Below are positions 44,811-56,289 of a DNA stretch of 64,000 nucleotides, in pieces. The DNA is from Dermanyssus gallinae (Eukaryota > Arthropoda > Arachnida > Mesostigmata > Dermanyssidae), in assembly GCA_003439945.1 (NCBI GenBank), contig QVRM01005217.1:62001-126000 (forward strand), read 5' to 3'. Position numbers and translations under genes: made by a program. Under the pieces are notes generated by a model. That model worked only from the letters and a program-made list of their open reading frames with translations, had not been told where the DNA came from and did no database searches. Positions within the stretch are counted from its first letter, which is position 1. The number at the start of each line of letters is the position of its first letter.

Positions 44811-45498
44811 TGTTGCCAACGAAACCGTAGAATGAAGACAGTCGAAAATGCGCGGGTTCACTGACGCTGATCTTATTTATTATATTTCACTATACGCAAG
44901 AGAGCGATACGGCAGCGCCGTCTCTCTTCGTATTATTATTATTATTGTTGCCTAGCTAGCTCACAATGTCCCGGCGGTTAGCGCAAGGCTGTTTCGCCGC
45001 CGGAACTCACACAGATCACACAGATCACACACTTGACACTGCCGCTACACTAGCGCTAACAATCACTCAACTAACAATATATACATATATATATTTATAT
45101 ATATACATTTGCCTGCACCTGCCAGCCACAATCACTCACCACCCTAGTGCAGCACTGCTGCCACGCTCCCGCCGCTGTTGCTGCCAGGCCGTCGGACGTA
45201 CCGGTCGCCGCCGGACTAAGGGTTTGCAGAGTGCGCGTTACGCCGAACGCTCGAGGTAACAAAAAGGCTGAGGAAATGGCGCGCACCCTTTATATCCGGC
45301 CGGCGACCGGCAACGTGACAGTGCGCGAACAGTGCAGTGGCGGGTTGTGGCTAACAGCGCCATGGCGGGTTGTGGCTAACAGTGCCATGGCGGGTTGTGG
45401 CTAACAGTGCCATGGCGGGTTGTGGCTAACAGGTAGAGATCATCGCCATCATGGCGGGCAAATACAAACTTCAATCCGCGGCCATACTATATGCAACA
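44811..45498 (-). mobile_element. BEL/Pao 3' LTR, 688 bp
   Basis: The boundaries on the plus strand are TGTTGCC...GCAACA. It contains a TA-rich tract at 45079-45108 and a 25-base tandem repeat (GGCGGGTTGTGGCTAACAG plus GCCAT) at about 45341-45432 in 3 to 4 units. Confidence 0.85.
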
Positions 45499-45599
45499 TT
45501 CCTCCCCCTTTTGAGGGTGGCGGTAGCTTCCCTAAAAAAATGACTATGTTCAATTAACTGTGTGTAATATTTATTGTGTCGCCCTACGAGATCAACTAT

Positions 45600-48270
45600 G
45601 GCTCACAGCACTTTCGCCAGCAGGCGTCCAGCTCGTTTGACGTAGCGGCCTCCACCGAGGTGCACCCTGTAGGCACGCGTCACGCCGTCCCTGCTTGTCA
45701 GCGCCTCCTCCACACGACCCAGACGCCAGAAAGCCCGCGGCACTCCCTCCTCCTGCAGCACCACGACGTCGCCCGCGGCGAGCGGCTCGACACTCGCGCC
45801 TCCCCGCCGCCGCAGGGCCGTCCTCAGGACGAGCATATACTCGGCGCGCCACCTCTTCCAAAACGCGTCGTTCCTGCTGCTTCCAAATTCCGGCGAGGCA
45901 TCCGGGACGGTCACCCAGTTATATTAACCTCTCTGCCGGAAACGCCAGCGGCACCCGAGGCGCCAGGAACTGGCTCGGGGAGAGAGCCCGTGACTCATCC
46001 GCCGAGTCCGGCAGTCTCGTTATCGGTCGTTGATTGATGATCCCCGCGACTTCATAGAGAATTGTTATTAGGTTGATTAGCTTCAATTTGCTTCCTTTAA
46101 TTGTCTTCCTTAAGCAGTTTTTTTACGACGCCGATGAGTCGTTCGTAAAACCCACCCCACCAGGGGGCCCGCGGGATGTTAAAGTCCCACATGACTCCCC
46201 CCTGGCTGAGGTACTCCTGGGCCTGCTCGCTGCGCAGCGCTTTCGACAGCGCTACGACGCACCGACTCGCCTTCTGGAACGTCAGCGCGTTGTCAGACAC
46301 GAACGTTGCTGGCATACCTCTCTGCGCTACGAATCTCTTGATCGCCGACAGGCAGGCCTCTGCCGTGAGGTCTTCGAGTACCTCCAAATGAACGGCTCGA
46401 ATGGCGGCGCATGTGAATATGGCAACCCAAATCTTCTTTTCTCCTTCTTCAGCGGTGCTTTCAGCGGCGACTTAGCCCGATGAACGTCCTGATGGATTGT
46501 CTTCAACTTCAGGACGTACGGAGCCAGGAGGCCCTGGGTGTCGTATAGCCTCGCGCAGGCACCCATCAGGGTGCGTAGCGTCGGCGCGCTCTCCGCCACG
46601 AACGACAGCATCGGCTTAGGATCGAACAAGAGCGTGTCGTGCTCCTGATCCCAACCGACCCACAGCACCTTACCGAAAAGCTGCGGGTTTAGCAGCGCAC
46701 CGCACCCTCCCCCGTCGCCAAACGCTTGGCGCAACTCCTGGCTGTTAGACTGGAACTTCTTTAATACCATGCCTGCGTCGCCGAGAATCTTGACCACCGC
46801 GCGTCAAAGTTGTTCGGCTTCCTCAACCGTTCGGCTGCCAGTCAGCATGTCGTCCATATATAAGTCCTTACAGATGGCCGCGCTGGCCTCGGGCTCACTC
46901 CCGACGTACTGCTCAGCGTGGGCCCGAATGACCGCGATGGTGTAGTGCTGACTGTCCTTGACCCCGAACGCAGTCGACGTCATCCGTAACAATACTTGGC
47001 CAACAGGGTTGCGCTCATCCTGGAACCATAGGAAACACAATAAATTGCGATTCTCCGGCCGAACTCGCACCATCAAATAGGCCCGACTTATGTCCACCCA
47101 AGCCACCTGGTGCCTCCTAAACCTTGTGAGCATCGCCAGCGGGCAAGGGAGTAGGTTTGGGGTGTCGTCAATGCAATCGTTGAGCGACAAACCTCCCCTG
47201 CCCGCTGCTGACGCGTTGAAGACCGGCCGTACTTTATATGACACCTAGCCGGGCTGAACTACCGGAAAATGTGGCATAATATATAAAGCAGACTCACCGG
47301 AGGGCAGAGGTTCTGCGAATCCGCCGTCAAGGAACGCTCTTACTTCTCGGACATAGTCTTCTGCCAATGCCGGATCTTGCCGCAGCCTCTTCGCCAGCGA
47401 CCGCAACTGCTTCGCTGCGAGAGCTTCATTCTTGTCGATCATGACGACGTTCGGCTTCAAATTCAATGCTACTTGGTATCTTCCATCTTCGCATCGTTTG
47501 ATGCTGTCGAGAAGATTCTTCGATACTTCTTCTTTGTTGCGTGGTTCCAACTCCGACGGCCGGATACCAATTGATTCTAACGACCAAAAATGTTCTAACT
47601 CCTGTGTCGTCGTCGTCGTCACCGCGAGAGCCTGGTTCACGCCGTCGAGGCCTGCCCCGTCGGTTACGAGGACCCACCCGAACCGAGTGTCCATGCCGAT
47701 GGTACACTTGTCCAAAGGACGTGGCTCTCCGCGGATGACTCTAAACGTGTCGCCGGCGCCGAGCAATAATTCTACTGCGGCCGGGCCGCCGCTTGGCCAG
47801 TCCGGCTCCGACTCTGTCGCGCAGTCTTCTTGACGGTGTCGGGATTGTGACCGACGCAATTTCTTCGACAACACGCGCGTCGATGAGCGCTGCGTCAGCA
47901 ACTCGAGACGAACGATGGGAAGCTTCTTCGCCTGCTGGGGCTGGGAGCCGCCGAAGACATGGACATACGTGAATTCATGTCCCACAGGGCTGGCCTGGAG
48001 GGCGGCCGCCAGCCGGCTGGTTACAAACGTGCGCTGTGAGCCACTATCTAGATGAAACCTAGTCACTGCATGCTCCCCCGCTCCCGTCTGTACATGTACG
48101 TACCCTGTTGGCAACAATGGACGTCCCCCCCCGTCCACTGCCGCCACGTTAACTGTTGCTCTGGTGTTTGTACATAACAATTGTGAGTGGGGGCCCTTAC
48201 ATAATTTACCTACAATATGCTTAGTGCAAGCCCGCTCTTCCAGTGGCCGGGTTCCAAACACTTCCTACAA
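45600..48270 (-). pseudogene. BEL/Pao pol: protease, RT, integrase core; RNase H deleted
   Basis: From 48261 on the minus strand, the protease shows TRFHLDSGSQRTFV, and later TRFGWVLV and FWSLESIGI. RT follows: LYIMPHFPVVQPG, one stop, VSYKVRPVFNASA, WVDISRAYLMVRVRPEN (motif A, altered) and DLYMDDMLTGS (motif C, 46870). The connection domain continues to DVHRAKSPLKAPLKKEKK at about 46445. Without a gap it then becomes IWVAIFTCAAIRAVHLEVLE, the integrase core, with RGMPATFVSDNALTF and APWWGGFYERLIGVVKKLLK. The C-terminal integrase part at 45914-45603 has DAFWKRWRAEYMLVLRTALR and GDVVVL. RNase H and the integrase zinc finger are missing at the junction. Frame breaks lie near 47245, 46804, 46420 and between 46097 and 45914. 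Confidence 0.85.
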
Positions 48271-48339
48271 ACTCGAACGTCTAATACCTTCTGCCTACGC
48301 AACTCTATGGGCATGTCCGCCCGGCATGCACTAGACTTG

Positions 48340-49600
48340 TGTCCACCCCCGCAAAATTAACAATACATGTTACCCTGTTTCGGTCCAACGTGTGCGTGGT
48401 AGACTTGAGCAGGCTCGCTCCGAGATGACTTGCCGAACGACCTTCTAAACGCATTGCCCGTCCGCGTCGCCGGAGCATGAGCTTGCACTTTTAAATATAC
48501 CTTGTTTTTCTCTCGAGACGTAACCATTACCGTCAAAAAGGTGTGTATGCCCTGAAACAGTGCACCCACATCAGCCTCTAAACTATCGTTACCCTGTACA
48601 GCCAACCTAGGTAAGATAGAGTCTTCTATTGGCACACAATTATCAATCTCTTGTTTCTTCAAAAATTCTTCCCTTAAACCCGGTGGTAAAGCCCTCATTG
48701 TCACAGCATATAATATTGCTCCATAATTTAAATGATCACACTTCAACATTTGCAACGATATCACTGCACGATCGGTGCTATCTAACAATTGGCGCAGACC
48801 CTGGTCGTCAGAGTCGCGCGTCACCCTAGACACTTCTAACAATTGTGTATAAATATCACACAATATAAAACGTGCTGCGCCGAACCCGAATCAGGGTCCG
48901 GCGGTAGCCGTCTTCGGTCAACGGTATGCCAGCCACTGACCTTGCAGCGTCTCCTTCAAGCACGTCACGAAGAATCTTGTGCCGCTGTAGATCTGAAATT
49001 TCTTCTCTCTCGTGGACGAGGACTCTGATATCGTCGATGAATGACGGGAAGAGCTGGAGATCACCGTTGAACTTTCTTAACTTGGCCATGGGGAGCGCCA
49101 CCCCACCCATTGCGTTGGCTTCTTGTACCGAGATTAGTCGACTCGAAACCGGGCCCTCGGGCCCTGCTGCCCCCTGAGCAGGCTGCTCCGGGCCGCTTGA
49201 CGGCATGGCGGCGCCTAATTTGCTTCATCGTTTGTAGCTCATAAGCGTACCTCGGATTTCACACAACGTATCTATGTAGTCGGCAGTTCTACCTGTTTCT
49301 ATATCTATTTGCTCATCGGTGAGCGTGCTGGCCAGTTCGGCCACAAAGCACTTGTCTAATTTATTTAATTGTTGCTGGAGCCCCTCCGCTCTTACCAACC
49401 AGCCGTCAACACGGCCCAGGTTCCACTGCGTGAACGGCGGAGACTCCTGGCCCTCAGCAAAAAACGACTTTAAAAAAAAAAAAAAAAAAAACCCCGCACG
49501 CACTGAACGCCGAAGCGCAATCACAGTACGGCCTGTCTCAGCCATCCTGGCTGTCGTTACGATCACTTCTACGTCCGGGCTTTTGCTACACGTCGTGCCT
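48340..49600 (-). pseudogene. BEL/Pao gag with zinc knuckles, frameshifted
   Basis: Frames at 49566-49225, 49206-48856 and 48863-48357 follow one another. The first includes FTQWNLGRVDGWLVRAEGLQ and is disturbed by an 18-base homopolymer at about 49472. The second has LPMAKLRKFNGDLQLFPSFI and EISDLQRHKILRDVLEGDAA, the typical Pao gag core. The third has RALPPGLREEFLKKQEI and leads after a stop to FCGGGHKSSACR and KVLDVRVCRKCLEPGHW, two CCHC-type knuckles. Confidence 0.8.
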
Positions 49601-49617
49601 CACGTTGGGCGCCAATA

Positions 49618-51309
49618 TGTTGCCAACGAAACCGTAGAATGAAGACAGTCGAAAATGCGCGGGTTCACTGACGCTGATCTTATTTATTATATTTCACTAT
49701 ACGCAAGAGAGCGATACGGCAGCGCCGTCTCTCTTCGTATTATTATTATTGTTGTTGCCTAGCTAGCTCACACAATGTCCCGGCGGTTAGCGCAAGGCTG
49801 TTTTGCCGCCGGAACTCACACAGATCACACACTTGACACTGCCGCTACACTAGCGCTAACAACCACTCAACTAACAATATATATATATACAGGATGTTGC
49901 AGAAATTTTTCATAATAGAATATACAAATTGTAGAGCTCGTTAAAGCAAATTTTTTTTCCAATGGAACATGGTCTCTGAGAAGTCTTGTTTCGGAGTGAG
50001 AGCGAAATTGCTACAATTTGTGACACTAGTGTTTTTGCCCGACATAGGAGCATAAAATGTGCTGTTGCGAGACAACCAGTCCTCCTATACAGAAACTAAA
50101 CACACTGTCGGGTTCGTGAAAAAATTCTGCTTCTTCCGCAGAATATACAAGACCGGTCAGAAGATGCGACACGGTCGTTTAGAAGAGAATTCGTCAAAAA
50201 TGAAGTTTTTTATTAGCTTTCACGCCAAATACTTCAGAATCATAACCCTACGACCACCCAGGTGTTCAAAGCTAACATATTCAGCAAATGCGCATTTCAT
50301 GACGATCATTTTGGTACCAAACTTACGGCAATGCGAGCTGTGGTTGCAGAGTAATTACGATTTTTCGGCGAACAGGTCGAGATTAAGTGCATGAAAATGA
50401 CGCGCTGCGGCTGTCGCGCGACACGTCGGCGGTAGTGAACGTCGCCACACAGTCATTTTTCATGCACTTAATCTGGACATCCCACCGAAAAATCGTAATT
50501 ACTCTGCAACCACAGCATTGCCGTAAGTTTGGTACCAAAATGATCGTCATGAAATGCGCATTTGCTAAATATACTAGCTTTGAACACGTGAGTGGTCGTA
50601 GGGTTATGATTCTGAAGTATTTGGCGTGAAAGCTAATAAAAAACTTCATTTTTGACGAATTCTTTTCTAAACGACCGTGTCGCATCTTCTGACCGGCCTT
50701 GTATATTCTTCGGAAGAAGCAGAATTTTCTCACAAACACGACAGTGTGTTTAGTTTCTGTATAGGAGGACTGGTTGTCTCGCAACAGCACATTTTATGCT
50801 CCTATGTCGGGCAAAAACACTAGTGTCACAAATTGTAGTAATTTCGCTCTCACTCCGAAACAAGACTTCTCAGAGACCATGTTCCATTGGAAAAAATATT
50901 TGCTTTAACGAGCTCTACAATTTGTATATTCTATTATGAAAAATTTCTGCAACACCCTGTATGTATATATATAAATCTGCCTGCACCTGCCAGCCACAAT
51001 CACTCACCACCCTAGTGCAGCACTGCTGCCACGCTCCCGCCGCTGTCGCTGCCAGGCCGTCGGACGTACCGGTCGCCGCCGGACTAAGGGTTTGCAAAGT
51101 GCGCGTTACGCCAGACGCTCGAGGTAGCAAAAAGGCTGAGGAAATGGGGCGCACCCTTTTTATCCGTCCGGCGACCGGCAACGTGACAGTGTGCGAACAG
51201 TGCAGTGGCGGGTTATGGCTAACAGCGCCATGGCGGGTTGTGGCTAACAGCGCCGTAGCGAGCTGTGGCTAACAGGCTGAGATCATCGCCATCATGGCGG
51301 GCAAATACA
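49618..51309 (-). mobile_element. BEL/Pao 5' LTR split by a fold-back element
   Basis: The stretch 49618-49889 matches 44811-45080 closely, and 50960-51309 matches 45090-45470. Only two to three of the 25-base units are present (about 51208-51280). The outer end after GGGCAAATACAA is missing and the sequence turns into LINE RT. Confidence 0.85.
49890..50959. mobile_element. 1.07-kb fold-back (long inverted repeat) element with TA target duplication
   Basis: The element begins CAGGATGTTGCAGAAATTTT and ends with the matching inverted AAAATTTCTGCAACACCCTG. It is flanked by TA on both sides. The two arms, each about 510 bases (49890-50401 and about 50450-50959), are near-perfect reverse complements around a GC-rich loop of about 50 bases. 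TA duplication and the CAGG(A/G)TG-type terminus suggest a Tc1/mariner-type MITE. Each arm has an open frame of about 110-135 codons (50059-50394 plus, 50790-50383 minus); these are mirror images of one sequence with no transposase motif. Confidence 0.9.
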
Positions 51310-52015
51310 ATTTCCGTTCCAGTCCCTGCTTAACCCTAAATAAACTCCTGCCATAGATCGCAATGTCATCTGCGTACATTAATGTTTTGCCCACTCTCGA
51401 GTCCATCCCTGCCTCACCCGGTGAGGTAACCCTCCCAATAGTACCGAAAAATGCAACGGGCTAAGTCCGTCTCCTTGAGCCACGCTTGTAGTTTTCTTTA
51501 CTCTTCCCACAATCCCTATACCGTTGTCGATGTATACTGTAGTCTCCCCAAGAATGGCGCTTAAAAGTTTTAGTAAACGATACGGAACTCCCTCCAAGGC
51601 TAACTTTTCTATAATCCTACTTCGTGGCGCTAAGTCAAAGGCGGCTTTAAGATCTATAAATATTGCGTATAACGGTCCTCTCGATTCTGATAGGTTTCCC
51701 AAATTTCTGCCAGCAACTGGCGCAGGGCCGTATGGGTCGACTTCGACCTTCTGAACCCATGTTGTTCCTCTGGTATTGCGTTTCTGGTTTCGAGGAAATG
51801 CTCTAGTCTATCTGATATTATCCCCGAGTAAATTTTATAGGGGCAACTCTTAGGTGTTATTCCCTTCCAAGATTCCGGCTCAGTTTCTATGCCTTTTCCT
51901 TTTGATATGACAATCAAGGTATCCTCCTTCCACGCTTTAGGTATTTCGCCGGATTTTAGGCACTCGTCAAATAAAGCTCATTATACACAATTTGAACACT
52001 TAAGCGACCGTCCCA
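51310..52015 (-). pseudogene. Family A LINE RT, 5' half of a split copy
   Basis: The minus strand reads ALFDECLKSGEIPKAWKEDT (about 52007) and SKGKGIETEPESWKGITPKS. Then follow RNAIPEEQHGFRRSKSTHTA, LYAIFIDLKAAFDLAPRSRI (motif A intact), TTSVAQGDGLSPLHFSVLL (motif B) and LMYADDIAIYGRSLFRVK (motif C, about 51370). It breaks at 51310 against the Pao LTR. The continuation is most likely 44810-44030. About 40 codons are missing at the break. Confidence 0.8.
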
Positions 52016-54170
52016 CTGGGCGAAAAAGTGCAAAGACCGCTGTTGCATATAGTATGGCCGCGGGTTGAAGTTTGTATAAGCGCGCCATGATGATGATGAG
52101 GATCTCTGCCTGTTAGCCACAAACCACCACGGACCCGCCACTGCACTGTTAGTCACAACATGCCACTGCACTGTTAGTCACAATCCGCCACTGTACTGTT
52201 CGCGCAGTTTTACGTTACCAGTCGCCGGCTGTATAAAAAGGGATGCGCGCCATTTTATCAACCCCTTGCGATCCCGAGCGTTCGCCGTAACGCGTGCTCT
52301 GCAATCTCTCAGCCCGGCGGCGACCGGGACGTTCGATGGCGTGGCAGCGACAACGGCGTGAGCGTGGCAGTGATACTGCCATAGGGTGGTGAGTGATCGT
52401 GGCTAGCAGGCGCAGGTAGATATATATATATATATATATATACATACATATATTTAGTTGAATGATTGGTAGATCTAGCGCAGCGGTATTTTTGAGTGTG
52501 TACTGTGTGTGAGTTTTGGCGGCGAAACAGCTTCGCGCTAACCGCTGGGACATGGAGTAGAGTGTAAGTTAGCTAGGCAATAATACAAAGAGAGGCGGCG
52601 CTGCCGTATGGCTCTCTGTCGTATCGTGAATTAATAATAAATATAAATCAGCGTCAGTGAACCCGCGCATTTTCGACTGTCTTCATTCTACGGTTCCGTT
52701 GGCAACAGCCGCCGATGCGTTTGGCAGCTCGCTAGGTGGTATTTAGCGCATACCTGTGAGCAGAACCGGCAACGACATTGATCGCTAACTTGGTGAAATC
52801 CTTGGGTCGAACATACCAAAGGATGATAGCCATGCACAATGTACCTTGTGTACACGTGCCGACTAGTGCACCATTCCATCCCAAAGCTCCCTGGCGAGGC
52901 ATCCAACTGCGCCACCTCTGCGGAGGCCTCGGTCACTTTTCCCTGCCACTCCAACAAAAAATGCTGTAATGGTTCTGTAATAAGTGACCTAAGCCTGACT
53001 CTGATTGTTTTCACAGCCGGGCCGCAACCCGCTAGCAGGTACACGATGCAGCTTCTTGCCGTCCGCGGTAAGCAAAGAACCCGCTTCCTATATACTGTGA
53101 AACATCTCTCTAGCTGCGTAAAATTTGCCGTTGAAAGATGATCCCAGACCCTGCCAAATTGGCACATTCTTAAGCTTAAAAAGACGCACGGTCGCACTTA
53201 AAGACAGTCGTCGAGGGTTTCTCACCTCTGTGTGAATAGAGGCAATAGCCGCCCGACACCTGTCGCCGATGTGCTGGGTAAAGGTCATTCCTGTATTCTT
53301 AGACTCAAATACGGGAAGGAGTTGACAAACTTCAGCGGTTGGCCACAACACGGTATTACGTCTGCGGCAGCCAATCGACCTCCACGGCGAAACTTTATGG
53401 TTTTCGTCTTCCCCGAATTTACTTGCAGGCCCTTATGATGAAGATAGCTTTCTACGTTGCCGACAATTCGACGAATGGCACCGCGGTCCCAGTGGGCCAC
53501 TACTATGTCATCCGCATACATGACGACGGCGTTCTAAATTCCTCCCGTACATGGCGGGCTAGGTCTGGGATGAGCAAGGAGAATGCCAGAACTGAGAGGG
53601 TCCCCTTGAGGGGTCCCTACGTTTTGACTCAGCTGCAAGGTTTTCTCGCCCCTTACGTTTACTTCAAGGCGGTCTTCAGCAAAGAAGCTGTAGAGCACTC
53701 TTAGAAAAGAACCGCCCACCCCAGCATGTCGAAATGAATCGACTAGTAGGTGACGGGGAGCTTCGTCGAAGGCCTTGACACAATCAATAAGGACGGCGTA
53801 CAAGTGACCCTCGGGCACAGCCAACACCCGTTCAACTTCCGACTGGAGTACGTGAATCGCGTTTTGTGTACCTCGACCCTTTCTGAATCCGAATTGCTCC
53901 GGAGGTAGAGCCTTCTCCACAGTTGGAAGCGCCCTCGAAATAATCAATTTAGCGAAGATTTTCTTAAGAGTGCGTTCCGACGCAATACCCGGTACAGATT
54001 TGGATCGTCCACGTTGTCACCGTTTTTGCCCTTGAATAGCGAGGTAAGCCTGGCCTCGTGCCAAACCTGGGGTATGTAGAATACAAATATCGCCTGTGTT
54101 TATGGGTAAGCTAATGATTGCTTCTATCATAGTCTGCTACTGGCTTTCGCCAGGAACGCATCGAGTGCGG
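52016..54170 (-). pseudogene. Family A LINE, RT to C terminus, split by a solo Pao LTR
   Basis: The minus strand from 54170 reads VWHEARLTSLFKGKNGDNVD, then LPPEQFGFRKGRGTQNAIHV and HLYAVLIDCVKAFDEAPRHL (motif A). NVGTPQGDPLSSGILL (motif B) is followed after a shift by MYADDIVVAHW (motif C, 53521) and KTKTIKFRRGGRLAAADVIP. Then come RRLSLSATVRLFKLKN, RSCIVYLLAGCGPAVKT and YTRYIVHGYHPLVCSTQG. CRCRFCSQVCAKYHLASC closes the protein (about 52790-52735). A solo LTR (52041-52707) cuts the coding sequence just after this motif; on its other side the frame continues to a stop at about 51957. Confidence 0.8.
52041..52707 (+). mobile_element. Solo BEL/Pao LTR, 667 bp
   Basis: The plus strand reads TGTTGCATATAGTATGGCCG to GTTGGCAACA, the opposite orientation to the Pao element beside it and clearly the same LTR family. 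It contains TATAAAAAGG at about 52230 as a promoter candidate and a TA tract at 52420-52442. Flanks are ACCGC and GCCGC, a 5-bp duplication with one change. No internal sequence remains, so it arose by LTR recombination. Confidence 0.85.
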
Positions 54171-54540
54171 TGAACTCTATCTGAGCTTGGTGATTGTGTT
54201 ACTTGTGTCGTGCTTCGTGCCGTGTTGTGCATGGGGCTAGCCTTCAATCGTGCCTGCCCACATCAGGCCCGATGCTGAGGCCCGGAGCATAGTGTATGCT
54301 TCTTTTTTGACGTTTTTGATCGTGACAATGGACTGCGTGCTGAACGTTTTGGTGCTATTTTGACTCGGGGCGGTCGTTTTACTTCACTGTCGAACAGTTG
54401 CTCTGCGCGCTCTGTCGTATCTAGTCATCACTAGTCATCAGTAGTCAGCTACCTGCATACAATCGTTTAGAGTCACTGGCTGCATATAGTGGCCGACTAC
54501 TTCGGTGGTCTGCAGGGAAGCGTTGTTTTCTACGTTAACA
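54171..54540. other. Probable 5' region of the CR1/Jockey-like LINE
   Basis: It lies between a family A copy and the ORF1 start. No coding pattern is seen. It has a short repeat TAGTCATCA at 54421-54445. A LINE 5' untranslated region is likely by position. Confidence 0.4.
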
Positions 54541-56104
54541 ATGGTTAACGGGAAGATAGTAATTGAGAAGAGGGGAAGGGCCGGTTTGAGTTGTACACCC
54601 AAGACTACGGCCGAATCGAAAGACAGAAAAGCAAGTTAGCTGCGTTAGCTAACAAGAAGGTGACGACATCAAAAGCGGCGCCAGCTCGTGACAATCAAAC
54701 GGAGTCTGTGCCGATAGTCGTGGAAGACATTTCGGAGAATGTACCGCCTGCAGAAGATAATGTTCCTACGAACGGCAACGATGAAACTGACTGCGCTGAC
54801 AAGACTGAGGATGCAACCGATGCGAATGATGATTGGAAGGTGGTAGTCTCAAAAAGCACTACCAAGCGTCTCCAAAAGCTGAAAGAACAAATTGGCGCCA
54901 TCCGGTCCAAATCGTCCAGTCAGCCAAAGGGTCTGTTTCGTGTAGTTATTGCGCGAAGAAGCGACAAAACAATCAATGGGACGACTGCTTCTGTAAGTGA
55001 GCCGTTCAATGATAGTCTACTCTTATTGTGCAGTGAATTGCATAGACTCTACCCGCTTGCTAAGCTGGAACCGAAAACGGGCATTATTTACGTCTTGTTT
55101 AATACCATTGACGAAGCAAACGCCGCGGTGCAATTATCAATTCTCCTCGACATTCCCTCAACGATCTAGGTGCATATGGCGCCAGAATAAACGGAGTGGA
55201 CAAAGGTTTTACTGATGAAGACATTCAGTCTGCCCTTAAGGAGGTTGGTGTCGTCTCGGCGAAAAGAGAGAACATTATTAAGAGAACAGGATCCACCGCA
55301 ACATCGATACCTACAGACAGGGTCATACTCCAATTTAATAGAGTTCCGCCGACTGACGTGTTTCTTGCTTTTAGGTCACATAAAGTCATTATGTATGCGG
55401 GAACCCCTGTATCATGCTAAAAATGTTTGAGACTAGGTCATATTGCGAAATATTGCCGTAATGAAGTTTCATGTAAAAAATGTGGTCAAACTGGTCACCT
55501 CGCGCTAAATTGTAAGCAACAGGCAAAATGCGTAAACTGCAAGTGTCCCCATGCGTCGTCTTCGATGTCCTGCCCTATCCGACTATGCGAAATTGAGAAG
55601 CGCAAGGCACTGATGGAGTGTCGCTTGTTGCAACAGGTCTGATCAGAGCATCCTGAAACAACACAAGCCAAGGTGGTCGACGCGTCGCAGCAGGCTGTTG
55701 CATCCGACTCCTCAGACCCTCCAAATTCCTCGACTGAAGTATCGGCATCATCTGCACCTATCTATGCTGCTGTTCTGAGATCACTAGTTGTAGAAACCTC
55801 GTCTGGCCCCGAGATTCGTGTAAACCTACCGCGATCAGCATCACTCCCTAAGAAGCAGATCCGCATCGTGGAAAAATTGGCTTCAAATACTCTTCGCAAG
55901 CCCCGTCCATGGAAGTCATCGCGCACCTCTGCCACTAGTAAACGAAATGGACGTAACTCCAACATAATCTCATCCTTGAGGCACATCACGAAGGTTTTAA
56001 GTATTGTATCCCTGAAAACTGCAATACGTCTAAAAAAGCTGATTAAGGCTCTCTCACCGTTGTTGTCAACTCTCTCGATGCTATCCAAAAATTTTTATTA
56101 CTGA
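54541..56104 (+). pseudogene. CR1/Jockey-like LINE ORF1 with zinc knuckles
   Basis: An ATG at 54541 opens MVNGKIVIEKRGRAGLS, and a shift moves to the frame at 54591-55169 (LAALANKKVTTSKAAPARD, an acidic middle, DWKVVVSKSTTKRLQKLKEQ). A second shift leads to GFTDEDIQSALKEVGVVSAK and PTDRVILQF. The nucleic-acid-binding end at 55410-55580 has KCLRLGHIAKYC, VSCKKCGQTGHLALNC and KCVNCKCPHASSSMSCP, three zinc-knuckle-like units as in Jockey/CR1 ORF1 proteins. A stop codon (TAA, 55418) lies inside the first knuckle. The C-terminal part runs to 56104 in a new frame. Confidence 0.8.
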
Positions 56105-56289
56105 TTTTAGTTATCTTGATGTTCTCACAACCATCTATTTTTACTAATGCATTGTATAAATTATATTAATCAAAACATTACGCCAAATGTAGAAGCATGC
56201 CAACTTTTGGATGTCTTGAATCCAGTAGTTTAGCTTTTATCCACCTAAACGCGGGGACTCTAGGCATAAAAAAAAATCCGGTCATGTAG

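Larger units (their letters stand above)
44811..51309 (-). mobile_element. BEL/Pao-type LTR retrotransposon, internally deleted
   Basis: Two related LTRs (44811-45498 and 49618-51309, the latter carrying an insert) flank an internal region read on the minus strand. A primer-site-like TGGCGCCCAACGTGAGGC lies next to the right-hand LTR, and a purine tract AAAAGGGGGAGGAA next to the left one. Order: gag, zinc knuckles, protease, RT, then directly the integrase core and integrase C terminus. RNase H and the N-terminal integrase are gone. The outer 30 or so bases of the right LTR are also missing at 51309. It looks like a non-autonomous, damaged derivative. Confidence 0.85.

Noticed and set aside
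45603..49642. Plus-strand open frames across the Pao internal region (for example 47432-47833, 45576-46037)
   Set aside because: They are antisense shadows of gag and pol, which have motif support on the minus strand.
50059..50790. Two similar 111- and 135-codon frames on opposite strands
   Set aside because: They are mirror images produced by the fold-back arms. No transposase or other domain is recognisable.
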